From the NCBI RefSeq assembly GCF_019375555.1, contig NZ_JAHXDN010000002.1, positions 682,001-746,000 of the forward strand: DNA of 64,000 nt, written 5' to 3'. Of this stretch, positions 16,209 through 24,426 are shown one piece after another. Source of the stretch: Roseobacter insulae. Its GTDB lineage: Bacteria > Pseudomonadota > Alphaproteobacteria > Rhodobacterales > Rhodobacteraceae. Within the stretch, counting starts at the first letter, position 1; each line of letters begins with the position of its first letter. The notes beneath the pieces are model-generated. The model made no database searches, was not told where the DNA came from, and worked only from the letters and a program-made list of their open reading frames with translations. A program made the translations under genes and the position numbers.

Positions 16209-16793
16209 ATGGATGGCGACTTCAGGACAGATTTTACGCGCAAACCGGCGGCACTCAGGCACCGTCCTGCCCTGGTGCTGAACGCCGATTACCGACCGCT
16301 CAGTTATTACCCGCTGTCGCTCTGGCCGTGGCAGGAGGCGGTCAAGGCGGCCTGGCTCGACCGGGTGGATATCGTGGCTGAATACGAAGACATTGTCCGA
16401 AGCCCGAGTACCGAAATCAGGATCCCCTCGGTGGTTGTCCTGAAAGACTATGTGAAACCTCAAAAGCGCGTGGCCTTCACGCGCTTTAATTTATTTCTGA
16501 GGGATGAATTTCGCTGTCAGTACTGCGGCGCAAAGGGTGAACTGACCTTTGACCACGTGGTGCCCCGCGCCTCAGGCGGCGTGACCAGCTGGCAGAATGT
16601 CGTGGCCGCGTGCAGCCCCTGCAATCTGAAAAAGGGTTCTAAACCGCTGCACCGGACAGGTATGTCCCTGCGCAAGCCGCCGCGACAGCCGGGCGCTGAA
16701 GAGCTGCGCAACATGGGGCGGAAGTTTCCGCCCAATCACTTGCATGACAGCTGGATGGATTTCCTGTACTGGGACGCGGAACTCGAAGCCTGA
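16209..16793 (+). CDS. HNH endonuclease domain protein
   Basis: A 194-residue protein with a compact HNH domain. A zinc CXXC (C103, C106) precedes DHVVPRASGG (catalytic-type His116) and a second CXXC (C137, C140) in the SPCNLKKG segment. The first 95 residues (LNADYRPLSYYPLSLWPWQEAV) are typical of a widely conserved bacterial HNH subfamily found outside restriction systems and mobile elements. A nuclease or DNA-repair function is likely, but no target is known. No methylase is nearby. Confidence 0.8.
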   Translation: MDGDFRTDFTRKPAALRHRPALVLNADYRPLSYYPLSLWPWQEAVKAAWLDRVDIVAEYEDIVRSPSTEIRIPSVVVLKDYVKPQKRVAFTRFNLFLRDEFRCQYCGAKGELTFDHVVPRASGGVTSWQNVVAACSPCNLKKGSKPLHRTGMSLRKPPRQPGAEELRNMGRKFPPNHLHDSWMDFLYWDAELEA

Positions 16794-16794
16794 C

Positions 16795-16820
16795 GTGCCC
16801 GCCGGGCGGAGATATTTCAG
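16795..16820 (+). repeat. Degenerate copy of a post-gene intergenic motif (copy 1)
   Basis: Directly after the HNH stop there is a GCCCGCCGGGC stem followed by GGAGATATTTCAG. This resembles the GGGGATATTT(A/T)TGAACCAGAGAA motif found after two other plus-strand genes at 35.5 and 59.4 kb. It probably serves as a transcription end signal. Confidence 0.35.
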
Positions 16821-17218
16821 CGCAGTGCCTGATACGCGGGTTCGGTCAGCCGAATGGCGCTCAGGACAAAATCCCTGATATCCTCTGTCGGGCCCGCAGA
16901 CTGGCTGCCGTAGACCATCTGGAATACATGCTCGTCGGTATTGCGCTTCACCACAATGCTCAGCCCCATCCGGTCGCCCTCGGCATCGGGATCGTTGTAA
17001 TGCCCGGCGGTTTCGTCAAAATCATCCGGAATGGCGCTGAAAAGGCTGTTGGCAGCCTCCTCGTCCAACTGGCCCTTCACCAGCACACCGTCTGACTGGC
17101 GCAATTCCCTGGTGCCCATACGCTGAAACGCACCGTCGTCGGTTGCCTGCAGAAACAGGACGTGGGCGTCGCCGCGCAGCATCTCGATCTGAACCTGTCG
17201 GGTTGCCTCTTGCGTCAT
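16817..17218 (-). CDS. Hypothetical small acidic protein, partner of the cargo-like gene
   Basis: A 133-residue soluble, acidic protein with no signal peptide and no domain I recognise. Alternating hydrophobic segments (VQIEMLRGDAHVLFLQ, MGLSIVVKR, HVFQMVYGSQ) suggest a small alpha/beta fold. Its start overlaps the end of the upstream cargo-like gene. A start codon at 17236 would add six residues. Tight coupling to that gene suggests a chaperone, adaptor or immunity role, inferred from arrangement only. Confidence 0.6.
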   Translation of the reverse strand: MTQEATRQVQIEMLRGDAHVLFLQATDDGAFQRMGTRELRQSDGVLVKGQLDEEAANSLFSAIPDDFDETAGHYNDPDAEGDRMGLSIVVKRNTDEHVFQMVYGSQSAGPTEDIRDFVLSAIRLTEPAYQALR

Positions 17219-17225
17219 CGTTCGA

Positions 17226-18110
17226 TCACCCGCCAAAACAACACTTAAAGAGATTGGTGAACCAGTTTCCGCCCGACCGGCCCTGCGGCGCCTCGATGCC
17301 CAGTTCGGCCAGCGTTTTCTGATCGTCCTCGCTGAGTTCGATGCCCTTGGCTTCCAGCTGCTCAGGTGTCAGCGGGACGGTGTTCGGCACGTCATCGGAG
17401 GCATTGTAGTCATAAAACTCGGTCTTTGCGAAAAGCGTCTGGTTGTGCAGCATATGGCTCAGTTCCCATACGGAAATGGCCGCATTCCCCTTGCTGAAGC
17501 CCAGCGGACCGGCAACATCGCTCATCGCGCTCCATAACTCGGCGGAGGTACCGGGCATGCTGGCATAAATCGGAACAGCTGCCTGCGCGGCAAGGGTTTC
17601 TTCCTCGCTCAGCATCGGCGGGTGGTTCCGGGCGTGGTCGATCTGTTCCTGGGTGAACCCCGCGAGGTTCTGTTTTATTGTCAGGGATTGTTCCATTGCT
17701 TTCTTGATGCCGCCGGTGAAGATGCCCTGAATCTGGCCACCCTGCCGCTGACTGGCCAGACCTTTGACAAATGCGCCCGGACCTTCCGCGTCGAGCTCGG
17801 TTCGAAATTTGCTCAGGTTTCCCTTTGAACTGGCGGATTTGCCGAAGGCATCTTCGCCGTATCGGTCATTCTCCAGATCGGTGAACCCCAGCCCGATGTT
17901 CTTTTCGCGCTGAATGGGAGGGTCCGAGGGCGCGGGCGCGCTGGCTTTCCGGTCCGCTTTCCTTTGAAGCACAGCCAGCCGCGCCACAACCTGACTGTCA
18001 TCGGCCTGCTGTTGAAGCGTCGCCAGCCCGGCAGCCGACGCAACCAGTCGCGCCTGTTGCCCCGTGGGCGCGGGCGCGGGGGTCGGTCCCGGCGGCGCAT
18101 GTGTTCTCAT
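17226..18110 (-). CDS. Unknown protein with a DUF4157/injection-system-type N-terminal segment
   Basis: A 294-residue protein. Residues 17-69 carry the repetitive coiled pattern LQQQADDSQVVARLAVLQRKAD followed by PPIQREKN. This closely resembles the stretch before DUF4157 in proteins linked to extracellular contractile injection systems and polymorphic toxins (typically ...IQRKENKTGLP). The DUF4157 HExxH-type core itself is absent. The remainder (about 75-285) is unique to me, and the protein ends LFKCCFGG, a hydrophobic tail with two cysteines. There is no signal peptide. GAGGAG precedes the ATG. I suspect a cargo or effector, but the activity is unknown. Confidence 0.55.
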   Translation of the reverse strand: MRTHAPPGPTPAPAPTGQQARLVASAAGLATLQQQADDSQVVARLAVLQRKADRKASAPAPSDPPIQREKNIGLGFTDLENDRYGEDAFGKSASSKGNLSKFRTELDAEGPGAFVKGLASQRQGGQIQGIFTGGIKKAMEQSLTIKQNLAGFTQEQIDHARNHPPMLSEEETLAAQAAVPIYASMPGTSAELWSAMSDVAGPLGFSKGNAAISVWELSHMLHNQTLFAKTEFYDYNASDDVPNTVPLTPEQLEAKGIELSEDDQKTLAELGIEAPQGRSGGNWFTNLFKCCFGG

Positions 18111-18202
18111 CAGGCAAGCTCCTCAACCACAGGTTAGCAGGATGTGCCCGTGATCCAAGCGAATTTATGGCTTGGCGGCGGCGGCCATGCGATATCTTGC
18201 GG

Positions 18203-18985
18203 TCAGGCCGCAAGCTCCACCCAGACCGGCACGTGATCTGACGGTTTGTCCCGGCCCCGTACCTCCATGTCGATCTGACAGTCCTGCAGCATGTCCGCAA
18301 CCTGAGGACAAAGCAGGAAGTGATCGATACGAATGCCGTTGTTCCGATTCCACGCACCGGCCTGATAATCCCAAAAGCTATAGTGTCCGGGGCCTTGTGT
18401 CCGCGCCCGGAAGGCCTCGGTCAGGCCAAGGTTGATCAGTTTGCGAAAAGCGGTCCGGCTTTCGAGCCGGAACAGCGCATCATCGCGCCAGCTGTCCGGT
18501 TTGGCCGCATCCTCGGCCTGCGGAATAATGTTGTAGTCCCCGGCCATCAAAAACGGCGTTTCTTCTGCAAGCAGGGTTTCCGCCCGCTTCAGCAAACGCT
18601 CCATCCACGCCAGCTTGTAGTCGTACTTGGGGCCGGGGGCGGGATTGCCGTTCGGCAGGTAGAGGCCGCAGAGGCGCAGGGGGTGGGTATCGCCCATCAC
18701 CGTAGCTTCGATCCAGCGCGCCTGTTCATCGCTATCATCGCCGGGCAGGCCGCGGGTCACATCCTCCAGCGGCCGCTTGGACAGGATTGCAACGCCGTTG
18801 AAGCTTTTCTGCCCGTGTGTCGCGACGTTGTAGCCGCGTTCCTCGAAGATTTCGGCGGGAAAAGCCTCATCGACCGATTTGATCTCCTGCAAGATCGCAA
18901 CATCGGGGGTCGCCTCGTCCAGCCACGCGGGCAGCGCCTCGATGCGCGCTTTGATACCATTGATGTTGAACGTGGCGATTTTCAT
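18203..18985 (-). CDS. xthA: Exodeoxyribonuclease III
   Basis: A 260-residue AP endonuclease/3'-5' exonuclease that acts in base excision repair. Motifs are FNINGIKAR, LQEIKS (metal Glu), GLYLPNGNP, MAGDYNIIP (Asp/Asn pair) and SDHVPVWVEL at the C-terminus (catalytic Asp-His). The ATG at 18985 begins the conserved MKIATFNING; the longer frame to 19024 adds nothing conserved. A CTTGCGG/CCGCAAG stem spans its stop codon (18196-18214) and may act as a weak terminator. Confidence 0.92.
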   Translation of the reverse strand: MKIATFNINGIKARIEALPAWLDEATPDVAILQEIKSVDEAFPAEIFEERGYNVATHGQKSFNGVAILSKRPLEDVTRGLPGDDSDEQARWIEATVMGDTHPLRLCGLYLPNGNPAPGPKYDYKLAWMERLLKRAETLLAEETPFLMAGDYNIIPQAEDAAKPDSWRDDALFRLESRTAFRKLINLGLTEAFRARTQGPGHYSFWDYQAGAWNRNNGIRIDHFLLCPQVADMLQDCQIDMEVRGRDKPSDHVPVWVELAA

Positions 18986-19338
18986 GATGACACTTCTCCC
19001 CGGGTTCTCTCTGCTATCGCGCAAGCTTGCCTCCAGAGCAAGGGCACAGACGCCGGAATGCCGTTGCGATTCCCGCGCCGCGTCAGGGGTGATTCTTGTT
19101 AATAGTTAACGCAAATCGGGCTTAAATGGTTAATATCCCCAGAGTTATCCTCTGTGGATAAAAAAAAATTAACCAAGATTACCGTCGTGAACCTTCCAAA
19201 AGTGGTTGGCGCTAACACGCGAAATTCGTGTGGATAAGTAATGGTTAACACATTCTTAACGTGAAAAATTCTTGGAAACTCTCCTTAAACGAGCAAGCGT
19301 GAAAGGGCGATACAAACTTCATCTGAAAGGGATACGAT
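18986..19338. promoter_or_regulatory. AT-rich regulatory region with CtrA-type and DnaA-type sites
   Basis: This 353-base gap is strikingly AT-rich for the window. It holds the CtrA consensus TTAA-N7-TTAA at 19245-19259, overlapping the half site ATGGTTAA at 19241-19248. A second ATGGTTAA lies at 19126-19133. Two perfect DnaA boxes TGTGGATAA occur at 19153-19161 and 19229-19237, the first beside an inverted TTATCC and a run of A. GTTAAC-like motifs recur. The CtrA box is 80 bases from the FTTSM gene start, a sensible promoter distance. It may also be origin-like, which I consider less likely. Confidence 0.55.
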
Positions 19339-19620
19339 ATGAAGACCAACACACTTGCCGCACCACTGATTTCCGAAGAGTTTTTCGGCACTGAGACCGA
19401 CCTGCACAGCGGCGCAGGCACGGCGCTTTTCACCACAAGCATGGGCCCCGCCGGCACCGACATGATGAGCGGCCAGGGTACCGAATTGTTCACCACGTCC
19501 ATGGGTCCGCAGGCGGACACTTTCGCTGGCGCGGAAACCGGCCAATTCACCACCAGCATGGTCTCCGGCCGTGACGCGTTCTCGGGTGAGGCAACCGGCC
19601 TGTTCACCACGTCCATGTAA
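19339..19620 (+). CDS. Small protein with four FTTSM repeats
   Basis: A 93-residue protein built from a short N-terminal segment (MKTNTLAAPLISEEFFG) and four imperfect repeats of 19-20 residues, each ending in FTTSM (31-35, 51-55, 70-74, 89-93). The repeat is roughly TD--SG-GT-LFTTSMGP. Codons for TTSM vary between copies (ACA/ACG/ACC, AGC/TCC), so the peptide is conserved rather than the DNA. It has no Cys, no signal peptide and ends exactly on the last repeat. GAAAGGGA precedes the ATG. It could be a multi-core peptide precursor, a binding scaffold or a structural protein; I do not recognise a characterised family. Confidence 0.75.
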   Translation: MKTNTLAAPLISEEFFGTETDLHSGAGTALFTTSMGPAGTDMMSGQGTELFTTSMGPQADTFAGAETGQFTTSMVSGRDAFSGEATGLFTTSM

Positions 19621-19629
19621 CTGATCTTC

Positions 19630-19668
19630 TGGTCGAAGCCGAATGGTATGTTGGCCCCGCTTCGACCA
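19630..19668 (+). promoter_or_regulatory. Stem-loop between the FTTSM gene and its partner
   Basis: TGGTCGAAGC and GCTTCGACCA are perfect 10-base arms around a 19-base loop. There is no T tract, so it may protect the upstream message or partly reduce read-through. Either would give more of the small protein than of the partner. Confidence 0.5.
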
Positions 19669-19711
19669 TGAGCCTTGCGCGGCAGATCCTCAGGACAAAG
19701 GAAGAACCCCC

Positions 19712-20761
19712 ATGTCTAACGTCGTCTCTTTGGGTCTGCCGCGCAGACCGGGGCTGGCAGAACGCCAGTCTCTTCTACTCGAAAATTTTGCCTGTAACCG
19801 GCGCAGCCCGGACGATGTGTTCTGGCTAAAGGAAAACGCTGAAATTCTTAATATCCTCGCCACCAGCGGTGCCCGTCTGACAGAAAAGGCTCTGGCGCCC
19901 TACGCACGTGTCTACGAAGGGCTTGAGGAGCGCTTGCGCTTTTTCCCGCAATATTACCGCTTCCTTCTGTCGATTTGTCTGGATCTGGAAGATCTGGGCA
20001 TGGCGGGCGGCAAGGGGGCCGAGCTATGCCGATGGGCGGCCGATATGGGATTGGTTGAGGCGGAGCTGTCGGATTTGCAACGGGCGGAGGCACATCGCCT
20101 GCTGGCGCGCCGCGAGGTTGGCACCCCAAGTGCCGATCTGCACCAGCGGCTGCGCACTTTCATCAACCGCTCGGATACTTTCGCCTTGCCGAACAAGAAG
20201 GTCGCCTACGAGCTGACGCATATCGTTTTCTATCTGTCCGACTACGGCAAGCTGGATCCCGAGCTCGACGATGCGGCCATTGTCAGTCTCGAATTTGCAG
20301 GTCTGCTGTCCTACCTTGATCAGGATATTGACCTGTTGGCTGAGATCTGCGTTGCCATGCGGTTTGCAGGGCAGCAGCCCAGTGCGATCTGGGAGGACTG
20401 GATTGCGCAGGAAATGGGTGGGTTTGTCCTGAACGGCAGCGGCGACGGCCGCTCCGATTGCTATCATGAATACCTCGTTGCCAGTTGGTGGGCGCAGTTT
20501 GCTGACAGGCCGGGCTTTCCGGGCGTGCCGGAAGCGGGCGGATTGCAAATCTGCCGTCACACGGGCCGCAAGGGGCCGTTGCGGGCCATGTCTGAATATA
20601 TGTTCCACCTTGGACCCGCCCGCAGTGCAGACTGGTCGCAGATGCGGCGCGGCATGACGGACGCGGTCGGGGCGGACGGGGTGGAAATTCTTACGGGCGC
20701 GGAGCAGTCATCGGATAAGTTCAGCGCGTTCTTCGAAGGGTTTTCCAGAGCTGATATCTAA
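19712..20761 (+). CDS. Uncharacterised helical protein encoded with the FTTSM-repeat protein
   Basis: A 349-residue soluble protein, predicted by eye to be mainly helical (ERLRFFPQYYRFLLSICLDLEDLGM, LDQDIDLLAEICVAMRF). It has no signal peptide, membrane segment or catalytic motif I recognise. AGGAAG precedes the ATG at 19712. The gene follows the FTTSM-repeat gene by 91 bases on the same strand, with a stem-loop between. It could be a partner, modifying enzyme or regulator of the repeat protein. Its family seems restricted in distribution, but I cannot verify that here. Confidence 0.7.
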   Translation: MSNVVSLGLPRRPGLAERQSLLLENFACNRRSPDDVFWLKENAEILNILATSGARLTEKALAPYARVYEGLEERLRFFPQYYRFLLSICLDLEDLGMAGGKGAELCRWAADMGLVEAELSDLQRAEAHRLLARREVGTPSADLHQRLRTFINRSDTFALPNKKVAYELTHIVFYLSDYGKLDPELDDAAIVSLEFAGLLSYLDQDIDLLAEICVAMRFAGQQPSAIWEDWIAQEMGGFVLNGSGDGRSDCYHEYLVASWWAQFADRPGFPGVPEAGGLQICRHTGRKGPLRAMSEYMFHLGPARSADWSQMRRGMTDAVGADGVEILTGAEQSSDKFSAFFEGFSRADI

Positions 20762-20802
20762 AAATCAACTTTAAAACAGGCAAATACCGAGCAAACTTAA
20801 TG

Positions 20803-21126
20803 TTACATTGAAAACGAGGTGCCGCACCCGCAGGAGCTTGACGCATTCGGGTTGTTGATGACAAATCGGGCGCCGATCAATTCCTCGGCAAAGTCGATGG
20901 TTGCCCCGCCCAGGAAGGGCAAGGACACGGAATCAACCACGACCTTTTGTCCGGCGCCCTCAAGCACGAGGTCATCCTCGCGCGGCTCGTCCAGGGCGAT
21001 TTCATACTGGAATCCGGAACATCCACCGCCCTCCACAGCAATCCGCAGTGCTTTGCCGTCGGTTGCGGCACCGATTTCGGCCAGCCGGTCAAAGGCGCGG
21101 GGCGTAACTGTGGGAGGCATTTGCAT
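20803..21126 (-). CDS. erpA: HesB/IscA-family iron-sulfur cluster insertion protein
   Basis: A 107-residue A-type carrier. The three cluster cysteines are present: C36 in GGGCSGF, and C99 and C101 in SCGCG near the C-terminus. It passes iron-sulfur clusters to target enzymes in the cytoplasm. GGAG stands before the ATG. ErpA rather than IscA is suggested by the isolated location without iscSU, but the distinction is not firm. It is divergent from dgt, with 83 bases between the starts. Confidence 0.85.
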   Translation of the reverse strand: MQMPPTVTPRAFDRLAEIGAATDGKALRIAVEGGGCSGFQYEIALDEPREDDLVLEGAGQKVVVDSVSLPFLGGATIDFAEELIGARFVINNPNASSSCGCGTSFSM

Positions 21127-21209
21127 ATGCGGGCTCCGTCAAGCGGTTTCATTAACGATGTGAGTGCAATATAGAAACTCACAGGACAGGCCACAAGGAC
21201 ACGCCAGCA

Positions 21210-22352
21210 ATGACGGCTCTTTATGCCTCCGATCCGTTGCGCGCCCGGGGACGGCGCGTGCGGGAGGAGGAAAGCACGTTTCGGTCATGTTTTCAGCGTG
21301 ACCGGGACAGGATTATTCACGCAAGCGCCTTTCGCAGGCTCAAGCACAAAACCCAGGTGTTCATCGAGCATGAAGGTGACTATTACCGGACCCGGCTGAC
21401 CCATTCCATCGAGGTGGCGCAAGTGGCGCGCACCATTGCCGGTGCGCTTCAGTTGAACCCCGAACTCACGGAAGCGGTCGCGCTGGCACATGATCTGGGG
21501 CACACGCCCTTCGGCCACACGGGCGAGGATGCGCTGTCGGAGCTGATGGCGCCCTACGGCGGGTTCGATCACAATGCGCAGGCGATCCGGATCGTCACCA
21601 ACCTTGAGCGCCACTATGCGGATTTCGACGGATTGAACCTCACATGGGAAACGCTGGAGGGCCTGGCCAAGCACAATGGGCCCGTCACCGGCGATATCCC
21701 GTGGGCGCTGCAAGAGTACAATGCGCAACATGATCTGGAACTGGACACTTTCGCCAGCGCTGAGGCACAGGTTGCCGCCATTGCCGATGACGTGGCCTAT
21801 AATCATCATGATCTGCATGACGGGTTGCGGGCAGAATTGTTCTCCACCGACGAATTGGCGGCATTGCCCATCCTGAATGCCTGCTTCGAAGAGGTCGACG
21901 GGCGCTATCCGGGCCTCAACTATTACCGCCGACGGCATGAAGCATTGCGCCGCTTCTTTGGTATTCTGGTCGAGGATGTCATCAGATTTGCACAGGCACG
22001 CCTGATGGAACTGCAACCGCAGTCGGTTGACGACATACGGGGCGCAGGGCGCACCATTATCCGGTTCAGCGACGATGTCTTTGCAGACCTGAAGGTCATC
22101 CGCGCCTTTCTGTTCGACCGGATGTACCGCGCGCCAAGCGTCATTGAAATGCGCGCACGGGTGACCCGTGTCGTGGCGGACCTGTTCCCCCATTTCATAG
22201 CGCATCCCGACCAGTTGCCGAAACAGTGGCGCAAGGACGTCGATGAGGCGCGGGGCGAAACCGCGCTGGCGCGGATCGTTTCCGATTACATCGCAGGCAT
22301 GACCGACCGCTTCGCCCTTCAGGAGCATGAGCGTCTGATCGCCGGCAGGTAG
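21210..22352 (+). CDS. dgt: Deoxyguanosinetriphosphate triphosphohydrolase-like protein
   Basis: A 380-residue HD-domain dNTP triphosphohydrolase. The metal ligands are H65 (TRLTHSIEVAQ), H94-D95 (AHDLGHTPFGH) and a later Asp in IADDVAYNHHD. FRRLKHKTQVF (41-51) is typical of the family. It converts dNTPs to nucleosides and triphosphate, which affects nucleotide pools. Length and motifs fit the type 2 dGTPase group of alphaproteobacteria. Confidence 0.9.
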   Translation: MTALYASDPLRARGRRVREEESTFRSCFQRDRDRIIHASAFRRLKHKTQVFIEHEGDYYRTRLTHSIEVAQVARTIAGALQLNPELTEAVALAHDLGHTPFGHTGEDALSELMAPYGGFDHNAQAIRIVTNLERHYADFDGLNLTWETLEGLAKHNGPVTGDIPWALQEYNAQHDLELDTFASAEAQVAAIADDVAYNHHDLHDGLRAELFSTDELAALPILNACFEEVDGRYPGLNYYRRRHEALRRFFGILVEDVIRFAQARLMELQPQSVDDIRGAGRTIIRFSDDVFADLKVIRAFLFDRMYRAPSVIEMRARVTRVVADLFPHFIAHPDQLPKQWRKDVDEARGETALARIVSDYIAGMTDRFALQEHERLIAGR

Positions 22353-22552
22353 CGATATGCAAACGCCCGCGTCTCGCGCCAGGTTGCGAGGCGCCATTGG
22401 GTGTTTCTGATTGGTGTCGGACACGTCTTTCACAAGGGCGGCAGGCTCATTGCATCCGGTTTCGACCTTGGAAGTGGCAGGATGGTTTTTTCCGGGCACG
22501 TGCCGCGCGCACCATGATCCGGCTTTGCAATCCAGCTGCGGGGCATGTGCGG

Positions 22553-22580
22553 TTGACCCGGCCTTTGGGCGTGATAAACC
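22553..22580 (+). promoter_or_regulatory. Putative argS promoter
   Basis: TTGACC (22553-22558) and TAAACC (22575-22580) are 16 bases apart, 28 bases before the argS ATG. The -35 hexamer is good. The -10 hexamer is only fair. Confidence 0.35.
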
Positions 22581-22608
22581 GCGCAAAGCTTCTGTTAGGA
22601 ACCCAAAG

Positions 22609-24351
22609 ATGAACCTTTTCGCCGATATCCGCGTGCTTGTATTGGACTGTTTGCAGCAAATGGTTGCGGCCGGGCAACTGCCGGACGGTCTGACCATGGA
22701 CAGTGTGACGGTCGAACCGCCGCGCGATGCAGCCCATGGCGACATGGCAACGAATGCAGCCATGGTGCTGGCGAAGCCCTCGGGTCAAAAACCACGGGAT
22801 ATTGCCGGGACGCTGGCGGCGCATCTGATCGCGGATGATCGGATTTCCAGCGCGGATGTGGCGGGCCCCGGCTTTTTGAACCTGCGCCTGTCGCCCACGG
22901 TCTGGCAGGGAGTGGTTGCCGCCGTGCTGACAGAAGGGACCGATTTCGGCCGGGGAACATTGGGGCAGGGCAGGAAGGTCAACGTCGAATATGTCTCCGC
23001 CAACCCCACCGGTCCGCTGCATGTGGGGCACACGCGGGGCGCGGTGTTCGGCGATGCGCTGGCGTCGCTGCTGGATTTTGCCGGCTTCGATGTGACGCGG
23101 GAGTACTACATTAATGACGGTGGTGCGCAGGTCGATGTGTTGGCGCGCTCGGTGTATCTGCGCTACCTCGAAGCCCACGGGCAGGAGGTCGCTTTCCCCG
23201 ATGGCACCTATCCCGGCGATTACCTGATCGCCGTGGGCGAAGCGCTGAAGGACAAGGTGGGTGATGCCTATGTCGACAAGGGCGAAGAGGTCTGGCTGGA
23301 AGAGGTGCGCAATTTCGCGACCGATGCGATGATGGATCTGATCCGCGCCGATCTCAAGGCGCTCGGGGTGGAGATGGATGTCTTTTACTCCGAGAAATCG
23401 CTTTATGGCACCGGGCGGATCGAAGCTGCCATTGACGATCTGCGCGGCAAGGGTCTGATTTACGAAGGTGTGCTGGAACCGCCCAAGGGCAAAAAACCCG
23501 AAGACTGGGAACCGCGTGAGCAGACGCTTTTTGCCTCGACCGAACATGGTGATGACGTGGATCGCCCGGTGAAGAAATCGGATGGCAGCTGGACCTATTT
23601 CGCGCCCGATATCGCCTACCATTACGACAAGGTGAGCCGGGGGTTCGATGCGCTGATCGACATCTTCGGCGCGGATCACGGCGGGTACGTCAAGCGGATG
23701 AAAGCGGCGGTTTCCGCGCTGTCCGATGGTCAGGTGTCGCTTGATATCAAGCTCACGCAACTGGTGCGGCTTTTCAAGAACGGCGAGCCGTTCAAGATGT
23801 CCAAGCGCGCAGGGACCTTTGTGACCCTGCGGGATGTCGTTGACCAGGTAGGCCCGGACGTCACCCGGTTCGTGATGCTGACGCGTAAAAACGATGCGAC
23901 CCTCGATTTCGATTTCGACAAGGTGATGGAACAGTCGCGCGAAAACCCGGTGTTCTACGTGCAATATTCCCATGCGCGGGTGGCCTCGGTCATCCGCAAA
24001 GCGACAGAAGCGGGCATTGCCGTGGATGACGCCAGCCTGCGGGCGGCCGATCTTGGCCTGCTTGATCATGAGGCCGAATTGGGGCTTGCGGCCAAGCTGG
24101 CCGAATGGCCGCGCCTTGTTGAAACCGCCGCGCGCAGCAACGAGCCGCACCGGGTGGCGTTCTACCTTTATGAACTGGCCGGGACCTTCCACGCGCTGTG
24201 GAACAAGGGCAATGATCTGCCTTCCTTGCGCTTTGTTCAGGATGACCCAAAAGTCACAGCGGCGAAAATCGCCCTTGCACGCGCCACGAGCGTTGTAATT
24301 GCAGCCGGTCTTGGTATTCTCGGTGTCACACCGGCGCAGGAAATGCGGTAG
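22609..24351 (+). CDS. argS: Arginyl-tRNA synthetase
   Basis: A 580-residue class I synthetase. The HIGH-type motif is in [16 protein letters not shown], followed by [24 protein letters not shown] is the KMSKS region and the C-terminus is the DALR anticodon-binding domain ([11 protein letters not shown] to the end). The ATG at 22609 has AGGAA upstream, and upstream codons of the open frame are not conserved-looking. First gene of the order argS, SPOR, nagZ, scpA, scpB. Confidence 0.95.
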   Translation: MNLFADIRVLVLDCLQQMVAAGQLPDGLTMDSVTVEPPRDAAHGDMATNAAMVLAKPSGQKPRDIAGTLAAHLIADDRISSADVAGPGFLNLRLSPTVWQGVVAAVLTEGTDFGRGTLGQGRKVNVEYVSANPTGPLHVGHTRGAVFGDALASLLDFAGFDVTREYYINDGGAQVDVLARSVYLRYLEAHGQEVAFPDGTYPGDYLIAVGEALKDKVGDAYVDKGEEVWLEEVRNFATDAMMDLIRADLKALGVEMDVFYSEKSLYGTGRIEAAIDDLRGKGLIYEGVLEPPKGKKPEDWEPREQTLFASTEHGDDVDRPVKKSDGSWTYFAPDIAYHYDKVSRGFDALIDIFGADHGGYVKRMKAAVSALSDGQVSLDIKLTQLVRLFKNGEPFKMSKRAGTFVTLRDVVDQVGPDVTRFVMLTRKNDATLDFDFDKVMEQSRENPVFYVQYSHARVASVIRKATEAGIAVDDASLRAADLGLLDHEAELGLAAKLAEWPRLVETAARSNEPHRVAFYLYELAGTFHALWNKGNDLPSLRFVQDDPKVTAAKIALARATSVVIAAGLGILGVTPAQEMR

Positions 24352-24426
24352 CAAATCGCTCCCTTCGCCAGAGCAGGCAAGCATGAGACAGACCGCCGGG
24401 GCATGTATCCTGGTGGCAGCGAGGCA

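Noticed and set aside
19086..19338. A chromosomal replication origin
   Set aside because: Only two DnaA boxes are present and no origin-associated gene is adjacent. I report the sites as a regulatory region and leave the origin idea to a skew test.
19245..19616. A 123-codon minus-strand frame over the FTTSM gene
   Set aside because: Its repeats only mirror the plus-strand repeats, and its start has no ribosome site. The plus frame has a good site and varied synonymous codons.
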